This document shows, in pieces, positions 52,563 to 64,000 of a DNA stretch of 64,000 bases. The notes beneath the pieces are model-generated. The model was not told where the DNA came from, did not search any database, and saw only the letters and a list, made by a program, of their open reading frames with translations. Each line of letters begins with the position of its first letter. The first letter of the stretch is position 1. Origin of the DNA: Syngnathus acus (lineage: Eukaryota > Chordata > Actinopteri > Syngnathiformes > Syngnathidae); NCBI RefSeq assembly GCF_901709675.1, contig NC_051087.1, positions 3,402,001 to 3,466,000 of the forward strand, read 5' to 3'. Made by a program: the position numbers and the translations under genes.

Positions 52563-55500
52563 TATTCCCTCCACCTCTACTTTTTTTTTTTTCCGAAGAT
52601 TTTTGGGAGCCATCATCATGGGATCCTGTTTGTGCACTTTCCACAACTTAAAAAAAGGTCATCGTCATCTTCCACATAGGGACAAAAAAAGACTGGAGGC
52701 TGGAAATGCCCCTCTTCGGCTTCTTTGTTTTCTCCTCAGTGACTGCACTTTCTTTGTGGGGGCGGGGCGGTGGGGGCTGCCATAGCAACCCTATCAACAA
52801 TTGACTGGGAGTATTCTTTATTAGGGGAAAGCCTTGAGTGTCAGCAACAGTGTGATATTTGTTATCTGGTGAACATTTACTCCTTCCTACCAGACTGATA
52901 TTCTTCCTAAAATGTATCAAAAAATGAGATCATTTGCACAATTCTGCATGTCCGCACTCTAAAATCTCAGGTAGTAATTGGTCATGCGTGGATGCCATCA
53001 CAGGTCACATCTAAATTTAAGATTCTTACCAGATGTACACCATGAAATATTTAGTCAACCTGACCTAGAAGAACAAATGGAACAAAGCAAGCATGTTAGA
53101 TCACTGACATTCGAGTGCTTCGCCGCAATGTAGCTTTTTGGAAACACTGAAATTTACTAGTTGGTCAACATGTTTTTAAGAAATCCAGCGGAGGTTTTCC
53201 TCATTGCTACTCATCAATGTTGTGGATGTTTGAGAGCTAAAGATATAGCCCCCCCTGCCTCCTTTCCTATTCCGTTGTCTGCCCTTTTCAACTTGATCTC
53301 CTTTCTTCCCCTCCTTTGGTCTCTATGACACATTAGCATACACACACGCACACTATTTTGATTACATTCCAACTGGTAGGTCAGAATCGGGACTGTGTGT
53401 GTGTTTGTGCACGGACGGCGGTTGTGTCTAGGCCAGTCGCCCGGCAGATAAGCAGAGTGGGAGAGGTCGCATGTTTGCTTGGGTGTTGTCTGCTTATGAG
53501 CAAAAAGAGAGAAGGAAATGGCACTCACGAAAAGAGAAGTTGAACGACACAAAACACACACATGGGAGTGATGAGCCTGTTGGGCCTTCTCATTGTTGAG
53601 AAGCCAATGACGGAGTAGAGTCCTGCCCGCTACGTTGCCTTCTGGCTCGGGCCAGACAGAGGAAACTCCTGCATCATGATAACAAGACACAACACAATGG
53701 CTTTGTGCAAGCGTAAAGACGTGAGTGTGTGTGTATACACATGACATAGGCTTGAGGGGTCGGGCTCTGTGTTCTTGCAACGTTTTGCAAGTATGGACAT
53801 ACCAGCCACATTTAGGATGGGTTTAGGATTGGGTTTATTCTGGGCTGGTCAGATTGTTTGGTTGTGATATATAACTCAAGTCGTATGTAAACAATAAAGC
53901 TCGCATCAAAATAGAACACTGTATTATGTTTAAAGATTGAGCAATTTCTTCTTTTTGCTTCCTCAATGCTTCTCAAGTTGCAAGTACAAGGTGACTGACG
54001 GGCCAATTGCGACCCCGTGTGTCGAATAGTTGAACTGTTTTTTGAACGTTGGAGTTTGTGTTATGCACGCACAGAATGCGTCAAGTTCCCCTCCTGTCTG
54101 TCGTGCACCGGAAACGATGTCACACGTTTATGACACGGAGCACGTTAAATGGCCTTGTTTGATTGTATCAAATGATGACGTTGTGTGAACGTCATTTAAC
54201 TGTAGAGTTGTTTGGTAAGAATACGTTCTTTTAACGTTACTGTCCGGGGGAAATAATTCTGATGTTTCGCTCGTTTTATTTTGGTGCCAATCACCGGAAA
54301 TTGCTATCTGTCTTTGCCTTATCGCAACTCGAGTGCTGTCAAAATTCGTAATCTTATTTGCAATTTGGACAAGACCCGACCGCTGGTGAGGCAAGACACA
54401 CGCGTACATTAAATTATTATTATTATTTTATAACTTAAATGCCCTTAAATGCACTTGTTCGTCCTGTCCGCGTTTTGCTTGCTGGTAACGGAGCGAGTTT
54501 GATCAAGAGTCGTTCGGTCAGGTCGTCGCCGTTTAAATGTTTTATTATACTGCTTAGGGACATGTCATTTTAATAACGTGCATTAAATAACACGTTTTAA
54601 AATATTATGTGCGTTAAATAATTTTTAAAATCTTACGTTTTCGGTGACAAGGCAGTCACCCGTGGTCATTTAAAGACAGGTGTATCAAAAGTTGAGGTAA
54701 AAGTTGTATTTATCAGAGGAGACTTTTGGATTTAAAATAATGTGTTTTCAATATTAAAAACATTATATTATGAATATAAGTGCGAAGTCCCCAGTCTTCA
54801 CAGAACTAGTATATTTTCGAGAATTTTGTGTATTTTGTTTGAGTACATAATTTTTTTTGTTCGAGAAAAACGTTAGGTGTACAAAAGAAAATCCTGTATT
54901 TTTTAATATATTTTGTATATTTTTCTGAACAGTAGTAGTATATTATAAGGGAAAGGGGCATTGAAAAGATTATAATCACATTATTAAAATCAAGATGAGT
55001 ATTTTCAAGATTTTTCTAATTAAATGGGCATTTTAGATTTTCATTTCCAGAATAAAATTGTATACTTCCAAGAAAAGCCGGAGTTATTCACCAAATGCCA
55101 TTTCAAGTATGAAAGAGGATTTGAGGGAATTATAGCCTGCTGCCCCCTACTCTGGCCTTCCTTAGTGCTCTTGAAATGTCTTCTGGTGTATTTTGGACAA
55201 GTTATTATGTGATATATATATATATGTTTATATATTTGGGCGTCTCCTAGCGAGCTGACTTTTTACTGTGACTCGTCATTGTTCTTTTGTATTGTAGCCC
55301 TCATTTTGACTTGTGTTGGAGTTGGTCTTTCACGCAGACTTCCTGCGCCAATTTTTTGCCCGCGCGTTCGCCACCGCAACTTCCTTTCGTCACATCTTCT
55401 GCTGCTCATTTTTGACATGTCACTTCCGTACCCTCTTAGCAAAGGACCCATTACGTGAACGGCAACAAATTGATTTTAGGCTTTACATGATCAAGATTTT

Positions 55501-55600
55501 GAAGCTAATCAGTAAATTACTAGGGGCAGCACGTTGTTGCTAGTGGGTGACTCGTCTACCTCACAAAGGTGTTACCCAAATCTTTCTCTTTCTCTCAGTC

Positions 55601-58600
55601 ATGTCTCGCAGGAGCTGTCGCCTGGCGTCCACGGGCTACTACAACTCAGATGACGAGTCCGACTCAAGTAGCGTGACCAACATTTCATATCGAGAGAACC
55701 CCGTCAAGTGAGAAACAGTGGCGCAAAGTCTTTTGTGACATTTGTTTCGACTGTGTCTATAGTTCCTGAAGCGTGCCTTTTTTTTTTCCCCTCAGGGTTT
55801 TCAAGAAGAAAGCAGGGACCCGCAAGGCTGTGTCTCGTGCCTCCACCAGTTCCAGCAGCTTCCAGTCACCTTCCACCAAAGGTGGGCGTGGAGTGGGTGG
55901 CAGTTGGTTGCGGGGGCAAACTTTAAGGTTCCACGATGGGACTGATCCCATCATGACGTTTTGTCTTCCTCGAAGGCCGCAAGCCTTCCCTGAGCACCCA
56001 GACGGACCTGACCATGGGGAGCGTGTCCTACACCAGGGTCACGCCCCGGCCCCCCCTGATCCCGGCGTCGTCAACCACGACTCAGACCCCCACCCGTTGC
56101 CCACCGCCTCCTCCAGAGAGGATCCGCGGTAGCGGCCAGGCCGTCGTCTACCTCCGACCGGACCAGGAGAAGAGCTGTGTTGACAGCTCGGGCTACTCCT
56201 CCTCTGAGGGTGTCAACCTGAAATCTCCAACAGCGAGCACCACCGCCAAGTCCAGCGCCAGCACCAGCACCAGCACTAGCACCAGCACCAGCAAAGCCAA
56301 AAGTAACCCCCTGGCTCCCCCTGCCGAATGCAGACGGCAAATCAACAGCGCCCTCTGTCGTGTGAAGGGTGGGTGCACGTGTTTGGCATGTTTGCCTTTT
56401 ACATTGTCAAGTCACATCAAATGTGTGTGTGTGTTTTCAGAGACACTATCAACATTGACTGCCAAGATAAACCATCTGACCACTTTGGGTAAGTGTGCTT
56501 TTACTACATCGCAAAACCTAGCACAGCTATTTAGCATGAATTTCAAATGTGTCCACAGGTGCTCAAGTTTGGTCAGAGCCGCTGGTGTACTTTCAATGGC
56601 TTTATCCAACGAACGGTAACCAAACAGCACGTTCATGTACAAGTATTGGGACTAAGAATCAAGCTACAGTAGCCCAAGCCAGAATTGATTGAATGCATGC
56701 AGAAACATCCACAAAATGAACTTTTCCTCCTTGTCCTGCAGCAAACAGACACTTCATAAGTGCCCAAACTAAGACAACTTGCATTGCCCTCATCCTCCTC
56801 TTTCTTCTGGTTGCCTGTGAGTGACACGCCGCCGTCTCTTTAAAAGACACATGCTTCAAAGACAGTCTCACATTCTTCTATTTGAATTGTTTGCTCCTCT
56901 CGCTCTTCTCAGTTGTGTGGTTCCTTCCTCCCTTGTTGACGCCTTTGCACACCCTCACCGACTTCATAAAGGCCCAATCTCCGCCCGCCAAAGTCACGCA
57001 GCGCCCCGTTCTACCAAACAGACCTTCTCCACTCGACAACGTGCAGTACACAACTGCAACGGTGCGGTCGAGGGAGATTTCTAATATTCTACTCGAACCC
57101 ATTTCTTTGTATGGGTGCTTTTAATTCCTTGTCCTAAACCCAACGTGCTGGGATTCAATAACAACGTTCAATAAGTTAGATCGGTATGTGTGCTCTGGTC
57201 ATTCCAGCTAATAATGATTATTTTCCCCTCTCATTCCATTCTGCAGGACTCTGGCACACTGCCTACTGAGATGGAAGCTAAGGTGCAGCATCTTCAGGTA
57301 AGAAGCAGATGATCTGTTTGGAAAAAATAAAAACAATAGCCAGTGCATATATATATTGTTCTGTGCTTTTGCAGGAGGCTCTGCAGCAGAAGCAGGAGCT
57401 CCTCGATAAGGTGAAAGTCAATGTTTGCACAAGCTTCTACTTCAATTCGATCACTTCGAATGGTTGCAATGGGCTGGCGACCAGTCCAGGGTGCAAGCTG
57501 CCCAAGATCCCCAATAAAGTGTCTTTTGCCTCAATTGAGTCATGCCCCCCCCCATCCCGTTTCAGATGAGGGCGCAATTTGAGGCGGACGTGCAGAATAT
57601 TTGGGACCACGTGAAAGGGGTGGAGTCCAGTAGTGCGCAGAATCTGGACCACGAGGTCAACGTACTGATTAAGAAGATAGATGATCAGCAGGAACAGTCC
57701 ATCTCAAGACTCAACGATCATGAGGAACAGTCCATCTCAAGACTCAACGGCAGAATAAAAGCTTTGGAGACCAAGATTGTCGAGGTAAATGGATGTTTTG
57801 AGGAACAAATGAAAAAGTGTGATGGTAGTTTTACGGTGAACACAAATAACATTGTGATTGCAGTTGTCGAGGGATTTGCTGTCCTCCCAATCACAACCTG
57901 GGCTGCCTTGTCCTAACATCTCCAGTCCAAGACAGCTCACGCCAGAGCTTCAGCAGGCCATGGAGAAGTGGCTCACTGACCGCATCCAGGTGGGCAAGTG
58001 ACACAAAAAGTCAACGCTAAATCGTCTGACGTCTTGCTTGCTTATCGCACAGGCGCACAATGCCGTCAACCTGGAGGACAAAGGAATCTCAGCGTGCGCA
58101 CAGCCCTTGGCTAACAAAATGGCCGACTTTGCGCTTGAGACTCAAGGTGGGACACTCGACACCCGGCACCTTACTCTTGGCTTGTACGAATGTATTTGGA
58201 ATATTTTTCATCCCGCCTCACTATGGCTAGCATTTACTCGTCACCTGTTGTGGGCCACTTCTGCATGTAACGTTCAGGTGCCAGCGTTATCAGCACCCGC
58301 TGTTCTGAAACGTATCGCACCCGCTCGGCCTGTCTGAGCTTGTTTGGATTTCCATTGTGGTACCCGATGGAGAGCCCCCGCACTGTCATTCGGGTAATTA
58401 TTTTCTCCCTCTTTGTTGTTGTTTTTTTTTTTTTTTTTTATACCCGCCAACCCTTCATATTCCCTTCTCAGGGCGAGCCAATGCTGCTCCCGGGCAAATG
58501 TTGGGCCTTTCACGGTGCCCACGGGACCCTGGTCATCGCCCTGTCTCACCCCATAAGGATTACCCATGTGACGCTGGATCACGTGCCACACCATAACACC

Positions 58601-59025
58601 CCCACCGGCCGAATCGACTCTGCACCCAAGGACTTTGAGGTTTATGTAAGTCACCCAAAACATATTGCAAAAAAGTGAATTACCCCTTGTGACTTTTTTC
58701 TTTTTTGACTGTATCCCCTCAGGGGTTGAAGGACGAGGTGGACGAAGGAACGCTCCTGGGAACGTTCACGTACAACGAGGACGGCGAACCCACCCAGACG
58801 TTTGAGCTGCCCGTGAGTTTTAGTCCACAAATGCACATTGCAAATGCAATTCCGACAATCGTTCCCTGACGGTGACATCACCTCTGCGCTTTTTTTTGCC
58901 TGACGCAGCCCAGCAACGTGATCTACCGCGTGGTCGAGTTGCGCGTCCTCAGCAACTGGGGTCACATGGACTACACGTGCCTCTACCGCTTCCGAGTGCA
59001 CGGTACCTTGGCGACGGACACATGA
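55601..59025 (+). CDS. sun2: SUN domain-containing protein 2 (inner nuclear membrane LINC component)
   Basis: Seventeen exons join in phase to 645 residues (55601-55707, 55796-55881, 55976-56368, 56441-56488, 56559-56615, 56742-56816, 56913-57061, 57247-57297, 57375-57410, 57566-57784, 57864-57989, 58053-58146, 58278-58393, 58472-58645, 58723-58812, 58909-59025). SUN proteins span the inner nuclear membrane and bind KASH peptides to couple the nucleus to the cytoskeleton. Visible are a Ser-rich nucleoplasmic N-terminus starting MSRRSCRLASTGYYNSDDES; an STSTST run (about 56262-56296); a transmembrane segment (CIALILLFLLVAFVWFLPP); short coiled coils with a tandem DxxEQSISRLN repeat; and a C-terminal SUN domain (ADFALETQGASVIST, CSETYRTRSACLSLFG, WAFHGAHG, HVTLDHVP, SAPKDFEVYG, WGHMDYTCLYRFRVHG). 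The latch-type end and human 22q13.1 synteny favour SUN2 over SUN1. The exon count given in the list is sixteen coding blocks; a 5' non-coding exon is implied by the acceptor at 55598. Confidence 0.93.
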
Positions 59026-59688
59026 TGGCGGCTTCGCTGGTTGGAGTGGTGAGTCCCACTTGAAAGGCGCACTGAGCCTTCTTCACATCAATTGAAATCT
59101 ATGCCAATACACCTTTACCATAGCAAAGCTGGTTCTCGGGCTCACTTTAGTTGCTTGTATTATTGTTGAAGGATGTAAATGATATATACATGCGTGTTTA
59201 AAAAAAAAAAAAAAAAAAAAAAATCATGTTGTCCCTGTTACTTAAATACTTGAATTTACTTTTTCTTTAAATCCTACTATTAGATCCATGACGCCTGTCT
59301 TTATCGAACTGGTGAAAAGTACTTGAAACTTCTATGAAAGCAAAGTCAGGCAGGATGAAAATGTATTTTTTTGTGAGAGAGTATATTTTAGAAAAAGTAT
59401 GCCTTGTGTTCCACTATCGTTCAGGGACGGAGTGCTTGTGGCAAAAAAGAAACAAATTATTCAAAACAACAAAATAGTAATGTCAGAAAAAAATGATGTG
59501 GCGGGCTGTATCTGGGGCCCCGGGCCTTGAGTTTGACACCTATGGTCAATATGCTATAAAGAGTTTGATAGAATTATTTTTGACTGGAAGTGACGTATCG
59601 TATTTGAAAGGATATTTATAACTGCTTAGGTTTTTGTACATAAATGACTGAATACAAGATGCTCTTTCCTTCTTGGATGTATACACTG

Positions 59689-59694
59689 AATAAA
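59689..59694 (+). terminator. Poly(A) signal AATAAA, sun2
   Basis: Canonical AATAAA (actgaataaattaatc) about 660 nt after the sun2 stop, followed by T/GT-rich sequence. A second AATAAA lies near 59774. Confidence 0.5.
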
Positions 59695-60489
59695 TTAATC
59701 TTTGTTTAACTTCATGTGTTTTGCCATCATATTGTAGAGCATATAAAAATCATCTAAAAAGGTATCATGAAAATAAAATTTTAGGTTAAAAAATGTAAAT
59801 TGTTTGTGTCCGCTGGAGTTGTTATCAGATCCTGGAGATGAATTGCATCATGGCTTGACCATTTGCCTCAAGACAAACATGATATTTAGTGGACGTGAAT
59901 ATCCAGGCTCCTCTCCTTGAGGTGAGAAACGCAGGAGCACATGCGAATGCTAGGGGAGACTTCTTGACATCAGCATGTGAGCGGAATGAAATCTTGATGA
60001 GGCACGTGAGACAAGACTGACATGTGAAGAAAGCGAGGATGGAGTATTCATTGATTTGACTGTATCTCTTACTCAGTTGCTGATGGCGAAGGCAGTGTGT
60101 TCAATTGGAATGTCGGGCTATTTGTAAGTTGAGGTAAACAAGGTTAAACTGACACCTCCCTGACACCTGTCAATCAAAAATGAGCATCCTCATTTTTCAA
60201 ATTCTTGTTCTGCTATTCAATACTATTGAGTCGTGGCTATTGCCACGACTCATGCCTTGCTCAAGGGTGCCATTAAGTGGGGAACTGCTGAAATGGCATG
60301 GACTGGGATGACCAAAACTGACAGAATAAAAAATTAATAAAAGTGAAAATAAGAACAAATATGAAGCAATTGAAAAAATACATTAGAAAATGTATAACTT
60401 GACATGTTATCAGGTTTAAATATGTATTTACACATTTATTCAATTTTTTACTTTTGGAATATTTTTATATAGAATATACAAAGAGATAC

Positions 60490-60815
60490 AAATGTAAAAA
60501 AATATTGAAAAAATAAAAGGAAACATGGAAACAACGAAATAAATACTGCAAAAGTATACTATATATACTGCTATATACTTTTAAAAAATAAAATACTGAA
60601 AAAATGAAAGGAAACTTGGAAACAACAAAATAAATACTACAAAAGTAGGAAATATGGAAACAACGAAATAAATATAAAAGTATATGCTATACACTTTATA
60701 TACTTTTGTAGTATTTATTTAGTTGTTTCCAAAAGTATATACTACATACTTTTGCAGTATTTATTTTGTTTCCATGTTTCCTTATATTTTTTTCAATATA
60801 TATTTTTTTACATTC
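60490..60815. repeat. 325-nt nested palindrome with repeated aaatactgcaaaagtata units
   Basis: The outer arms, 60490-60558 and 60747-60815, are near-perfect reverse complements over about 65 nt. Between them further copies of the unit ggaaacaacgaaataaatac occur twice more on the plus strand (near 60616 and 60656) and once more inverted (near 60697-60730). The whole block can fold as a long hairpin. It has no coding capacity and is either a fold-back element or a replication-slippage product. Confidence 0.75.
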
Positions 60816-61154
60816 GTTTATATTTTCACTTTTTTTACGACAGGCCTGTCACCCTTCATTTTTATGTGTGCAAATTGAGCCTGTTATATACATCTCGTTG
60901 CCTGTTCATGTTTAACGACAATCAATCTGATTGATGACTGTATTGCTTGATTGATTATCCGGTTGGCAGTGGTGTGGGAGGTGATCTCTGAGGTAAAATA
61001 TTGATTGGCCTGTTTACGTCACCAGACCCTCCCTCTTCCCTCTCTCCCTCCCTCCTCCTCGCCCCCTCCACCACCATTGTCCATCCTCAGCTCTCCATCC
61101 TCTTCCAACTCCTCCTCCCCTTTTTATCGGCGCTCCGTGCGCCTCAGCGCGGCC

Positions 61155-63870
61155 ATGGTAGACTCCGGACCCGGCGAAGCTACGACGTCGACGAGGAAGC
61201 CCTTTTCGGTCCTGGAGATTCCCCCTCTGGACCAGTTCGACTTCGGCCGCGCCAAGATCTGCGCCAACGTGCGTTGGCTGCTGTGCAAGTCGTACGGCTG
61301 TGCAGGTAAGAGCGAGCGCCCACCGGTGGGGCCACCATCACGACATGCGTGTGCTTGGGTGGGGCGGTTCCGTGGATAACCCGGCCGGCTTTTGCTCGCG
61401 CGCGCGCGTGCGTCTGTATTCTCCCTTTCAATCGTCCATCATTGGTGCGGCAGTGATCAAATTATCGCTTATTTTATATCGAAGGTAGTCTTCTCACGCG
61501 TGGGTTGAGTCGATGCTGCAGAATTTGGTGTCAGGGTGACTCGCTTTGCATTATTGTTGTTGGGAGAAAAAAAAAAAAAACTACCGTTGCTTTATTTGTC
61601 CATCGTAATGTTTGAGTGGGTGACGTCATCCTTGCACAATGCACATCGTGTATTTAATGCAAACACACACTTATAAATGCTAACTGGTTAGCGGGGGCTC
61701 TGCCATTCTGTGACGTCATGCCTCTGCGACTTGCCTTCTTTTCTGTTTCCATTGTTTGTTTTGTATGTGCTGTTTATTCCATCCACCCATTTTCTGCACC
61801 CCTTTGTCCCCACGGGGGCGTGCTGGAGTAGGCGGGGGACACCCTGAATTGGTAGCCAGCCAATGGCATGGCTCACAGAGATGGACAACCATCCACACTC
61901 ACGTCTATGTTTTTGTGACGTGGGAGGAAAACCCACACAGGCACGGGGAGAACATGCAAACTCCACACGGGGAGGGCCGGAGGTGGGAATCGAACCCGCA
62001 CCCTCTGAACTGTGAGGCGAACGTGCTAACCAGTGCTCACCGTGCCACTGCCTGTTTATTCCGAATAATATTACAAATATTAAGAAGCTTCCTAACTAGT
62101 GACGCCATTCCCATTTCCCCAAAACCTGCTGTAGTCATCGGGCTGATCATGCTCACTTGGTGGGGGTATATAAGAAAAGAAGCTGTACACGGTCATAAAT
62201 GTTGGCAGACTCGCCTCCAGTCAGCTCAGGCGTCCTCCGAAGACCGCGACGGCTGAATGTGGGTCAGTGTTTCGGTGCCGTCTCACTCGATTTCTGTGAA
62301 TGGCGTGACCCGGTTTTTCACTTTGATACCGCCAGCCCAGCTGAGCTGTTTGTGCCGAAGACGACATTATCGTCTCGCAGGACATTACGGAACATTCACA
62401 GAGGAATGTTTTTCTGACTTGGTGTTTGCGTTCAGTGCTGAGAACAGTTCTACTTATCCATTATTTTTTCTCCCTCATCACAGTAACAGTTATGACTCCA
62501 ATATCTAAAAAAATATTGCTTTGAGGACCTTAATCAAATTATGATTAATTGAGCAGCCCTAATCTGCAGAGAATGTGCCAGTGGAGATGCGGGAGCCACT
62601 CTACAAGGACCAGTATGACCAAGAGCACCTCAAGCCAGCCATCTCCGAGCTCCTCCTCTCCCCGGAGATCTACTGCAAAGCTCAGGCCCTGCTGCTCCAG
62701 GCCCCTGGGGGCCCCCCCGCCTCGGCGTCGCAGAACTCACCCTCTGACCACTGCGCCCTGCTTCATTTCCTCACTAAGAAAGGTGTGGCCCCGCAGGTCC
62801 AGGATGTGGACGTCACAGAGGATGACCTCAGATGCACCCCCATCAAGATGGTAGGACTTCTGCTCAATGTTTTAAAGACGCATCATTAGGTACACCAGCG
62901 CAATCTGATGACAGCTATCAAATATAACACAAAACTAAACTATAGAGCTTGTCCCCTAGGGCTTTGCCAAACAATTACATTCGGAATCAACATTACCGTA
63001 TTGGCCCGAATATAAGACGAGTTTTTTTTTCATTGAAATAAAACTGAAAAAGTAGGAGTCATCTTACATTCGGGGTCTAGACAAAGGCCTTTTTTAAACC
63101 TGAGTCTTAAAAAAGAGGGTGTCGTCTTATAATCGAGGTTGTCCTATATTCGGGACAATACGGTAATTGTTTTGTCGATGGATAAGAAAAAAAACAAATC
63201 AAAGTCCCTCATATTGAGCAAGTGTACCTTAATCCTACCATCCCCAATGTCGTATTCTTTTCCGTTTTGGTTGCTGATGGCTGCAGAAAGCCCACCTGGC
63301 CTTGATGGACTCCATGATGTCACTGGCCGCCCGGGAGATCGTGGACAGGGTCAAAATGCCAGCAGGGGCTGAACAGATGGGCGTCGGAGCGCCTTGGGAG
63401 AACGCGCTGCTCTTCTGGGTCAACAGAGTGAGTCTGCAATGGTCGCCTTTACTTACAAATCTAGAGTATAGAGAAAGTTCTTTTCACACTGCGCTGGCTT
63501 CAAAGTGTCACACAGCACGGAATGCTCTTGCCTGCATTCCGAGGTGTTTGTCCACCAGGAATTCAAAACAGCTTTATTTACAGTTGAACCAGAAGCTGAA
63601 GGAAAGCACCGAGGAAGAAGAGACACCCCAGCGGTCGCAGCAGAACGCTGATGTCCAGGCCTCTCAGGAAACGGTACACTACTGTACAATGCGCACACAC
63701 AATGTGTGACTTCCCTCACGCAGGTGTGTCAGTCCACTTTGTAACATCATCATCCTCATTGCGGCTCTCTGTTCCCCACCTCCCCCACCCCGCCCTCTGG
63801 CTCATGCGTGTTATGGCACCTTGCTTTCCAGCAGGTTCCGCCAACTCGTTGGTACTGGAAGCTTGTCCCT
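61155..63870 (+). CDS. camsap3: Calmodulin-regulated spectrin-associated protein, N-terminal exons (3' end outside window)
   Basis: Five exons, 61155-61305, 62570-62850, 63287-63427, 63584-63673 and 63832-63870, join in phase to 234 codons. CAMSAPs bind and stabilise microtubule minus ends through a C-terminal CKK domain, which is not in this window. The N-terminal conserved region is clear: LDQFDFGRAKICANVRWLL, EPLYKDQYDQEHLKPAI, LLLSPEIYCKA, PIKMKAHLALMDSMM and ALLFWVNRLNQKLKE. The MVDS start and the divergent middle (PGGPPASASQ) look most like CAMSAP3; CAMSAP1 and CAMSAP2 remain possible. The 39-nt last exon (PPTRWYWKLVP) matches the small optional exon known in this family, upstream of the CH domain. 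The start ATG sits in gcggccatgg, a good Kozak context. Confidence 0.85.
61772..62052 (-). mobile_element. tRNA-derived SINE-like element, copy 2, in CAMSAP intron 1
   Basis: On the minus strand the head contains an A box (TGGTTAGCACG) and, after cctcacagttcagaggg, a perfect B box (GGTTCGATTCC). These are the internal RNA polymerase III promoter elements of tRNA-derived SINEs. The body (gtttgcatgttctccccgtg) and a tail of GGTGGATGG type follow. Its similarity to 44478-44805 supports a dispersed family. Confidence 0.75.
62995..63164. mobile_element. Palindromic fold-back element, family C, second copy, in CAMSAP intron 2
   Basis: The left end accgtattggcccgaatata pairs with the right end (tatattcgggacaatacggt). 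The inner units (ataagacgag, gtcttatattcg) match the copy at 30419-30561. It lies 145 nt downstream of exon 2. Confidence 0.75.
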
Positions 63871-63902
63871 GTAAGTTTGCGTTCTTCTGCATCTCCGCTC
63901 AC

Positions 63903-63906
<4 letters not shown>

Positions 63907-64000
<94 letters not shown>
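63907..64000 (+). repeat. (GT)n microsatellite ending the window
   Basis: At least 47 uninterrupted GT units, beginning 37 nt after the donor of the last CAMSAP exon and running to the window edge. Confidence 0.95.

Larger units (their letters stand above)
45741..55600. other. Intergenic between pdgfb and sun2, no supported gene
   Basis: About 9.9 kb without splice-consistent coding exons. It holds a family A fold-back at 46811-47068, simple repeats (TC near 47472-47500, CCTC near 51949-51976) and a tandem duplication of about 76 nt at 52436-52562. Several open frames near 48290-49075 and 53214-53780 have no recognisable content. Distal regulatory DNA for pdgfb could lie here but cannot be recognised. 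Confidence 0.45.
59026..61154. other. sun2 3' UTR and intergenic DNA to the CAMSAP gene
   Basis: The first 660 nt fit a 3' UTR with a long poly(A) run at 59198-59223. AT-rich intergenic DNA with the palindrome at 60490-60815 follows. The last 130 nt (61020-61150) are a C/T-rich tract immediately upstream of the CAMSAP ATG, typical of a TATA-less 5' leader. Confidence 0.5.

Noticed and set aside
53214-53780. Minus-strand open frame of 188 codons
   Set aside because: Cys/His/Thr-rich composition from AC/GT repeats, no domain, no supporting splice or poly(A) context.

Overview
The window is vertebrate genomic DNA, almost certainly from a teleost fish. It has compact multi-exon genes with GT-AG introns, abundant (GT)n, (AT)n and (TC)n microsatellites, short fold-back elements and tRNA-derived SINE-like repeats. 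No prokaryotic features were seen. Genes were built by joining exons at splice consensus sites and checking codon phase at every junction. Names come from protein motifs recognised by eye, without a database search.

Layout: (1) 1-7444 (+), the 3' part of a dynein-heavy-chain-like gene matching DNHD1: AAA4 through the stalk, AAA5, AAA6 and the C-terminal region. One exon carries a frameshift. (2) 7893-8434 (+), the last three exons of a FAM20C-type secretory kinase, with no upstream exons visible. (3) 8883-12681 (+), a complete baiap2l2 (I-BAR, SH3, WH2-like tail). (4) 13419-14397 (-), a complete parvalbumin. (5) 15759-24535 (+), a complete ncf4/p40phox (PX, SH3, PB1). (6) 24536-38401, about 14 kb without a gene I can support, rich in repeats. 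(7) 38402-45084 (-), pdgfb with an unusually long exon 5. (8) 45085-55600, about 10.5 kb without a supported gene. (9) 55601-59025 (+), a complete sun2. (10) 59026-61154, AT-rich intergenic DNA with a long palindrome. (11) 61155-63870 (+), the first five coding exons of a CAMSAP gene, closest to camsap3, running into a (GT)n tract that ends the window.

Five of these genes (baiap2l2, pvalb, ncf4, pdgfb, sun2) have human counterparts on 22q12.3-q13.1, and NCF4 and PVALB are neighbours there. The middle of the window is therefore a conserved vertebrate synteny block. The DNHD1-like gene, the FAM20 fragment and the CAMSAP gene lie outside that block in human, so they mark rearranged edges. The genes do not form one pathway; their adjacency is inherited synteny.

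The most notable points are: the orphan FAM20 kinase tail; introns whose 5' splice sites lie inside GT microsatellites in two adjacent genes; about 230 extra residues between the PDGF domain and the basic tail of pdgfb; a phase-proven frameshift in the DNHD1-like gene; and three related palindromic repeat families with ACCGTA ends. I found no convincing undescribed multi-gene system.
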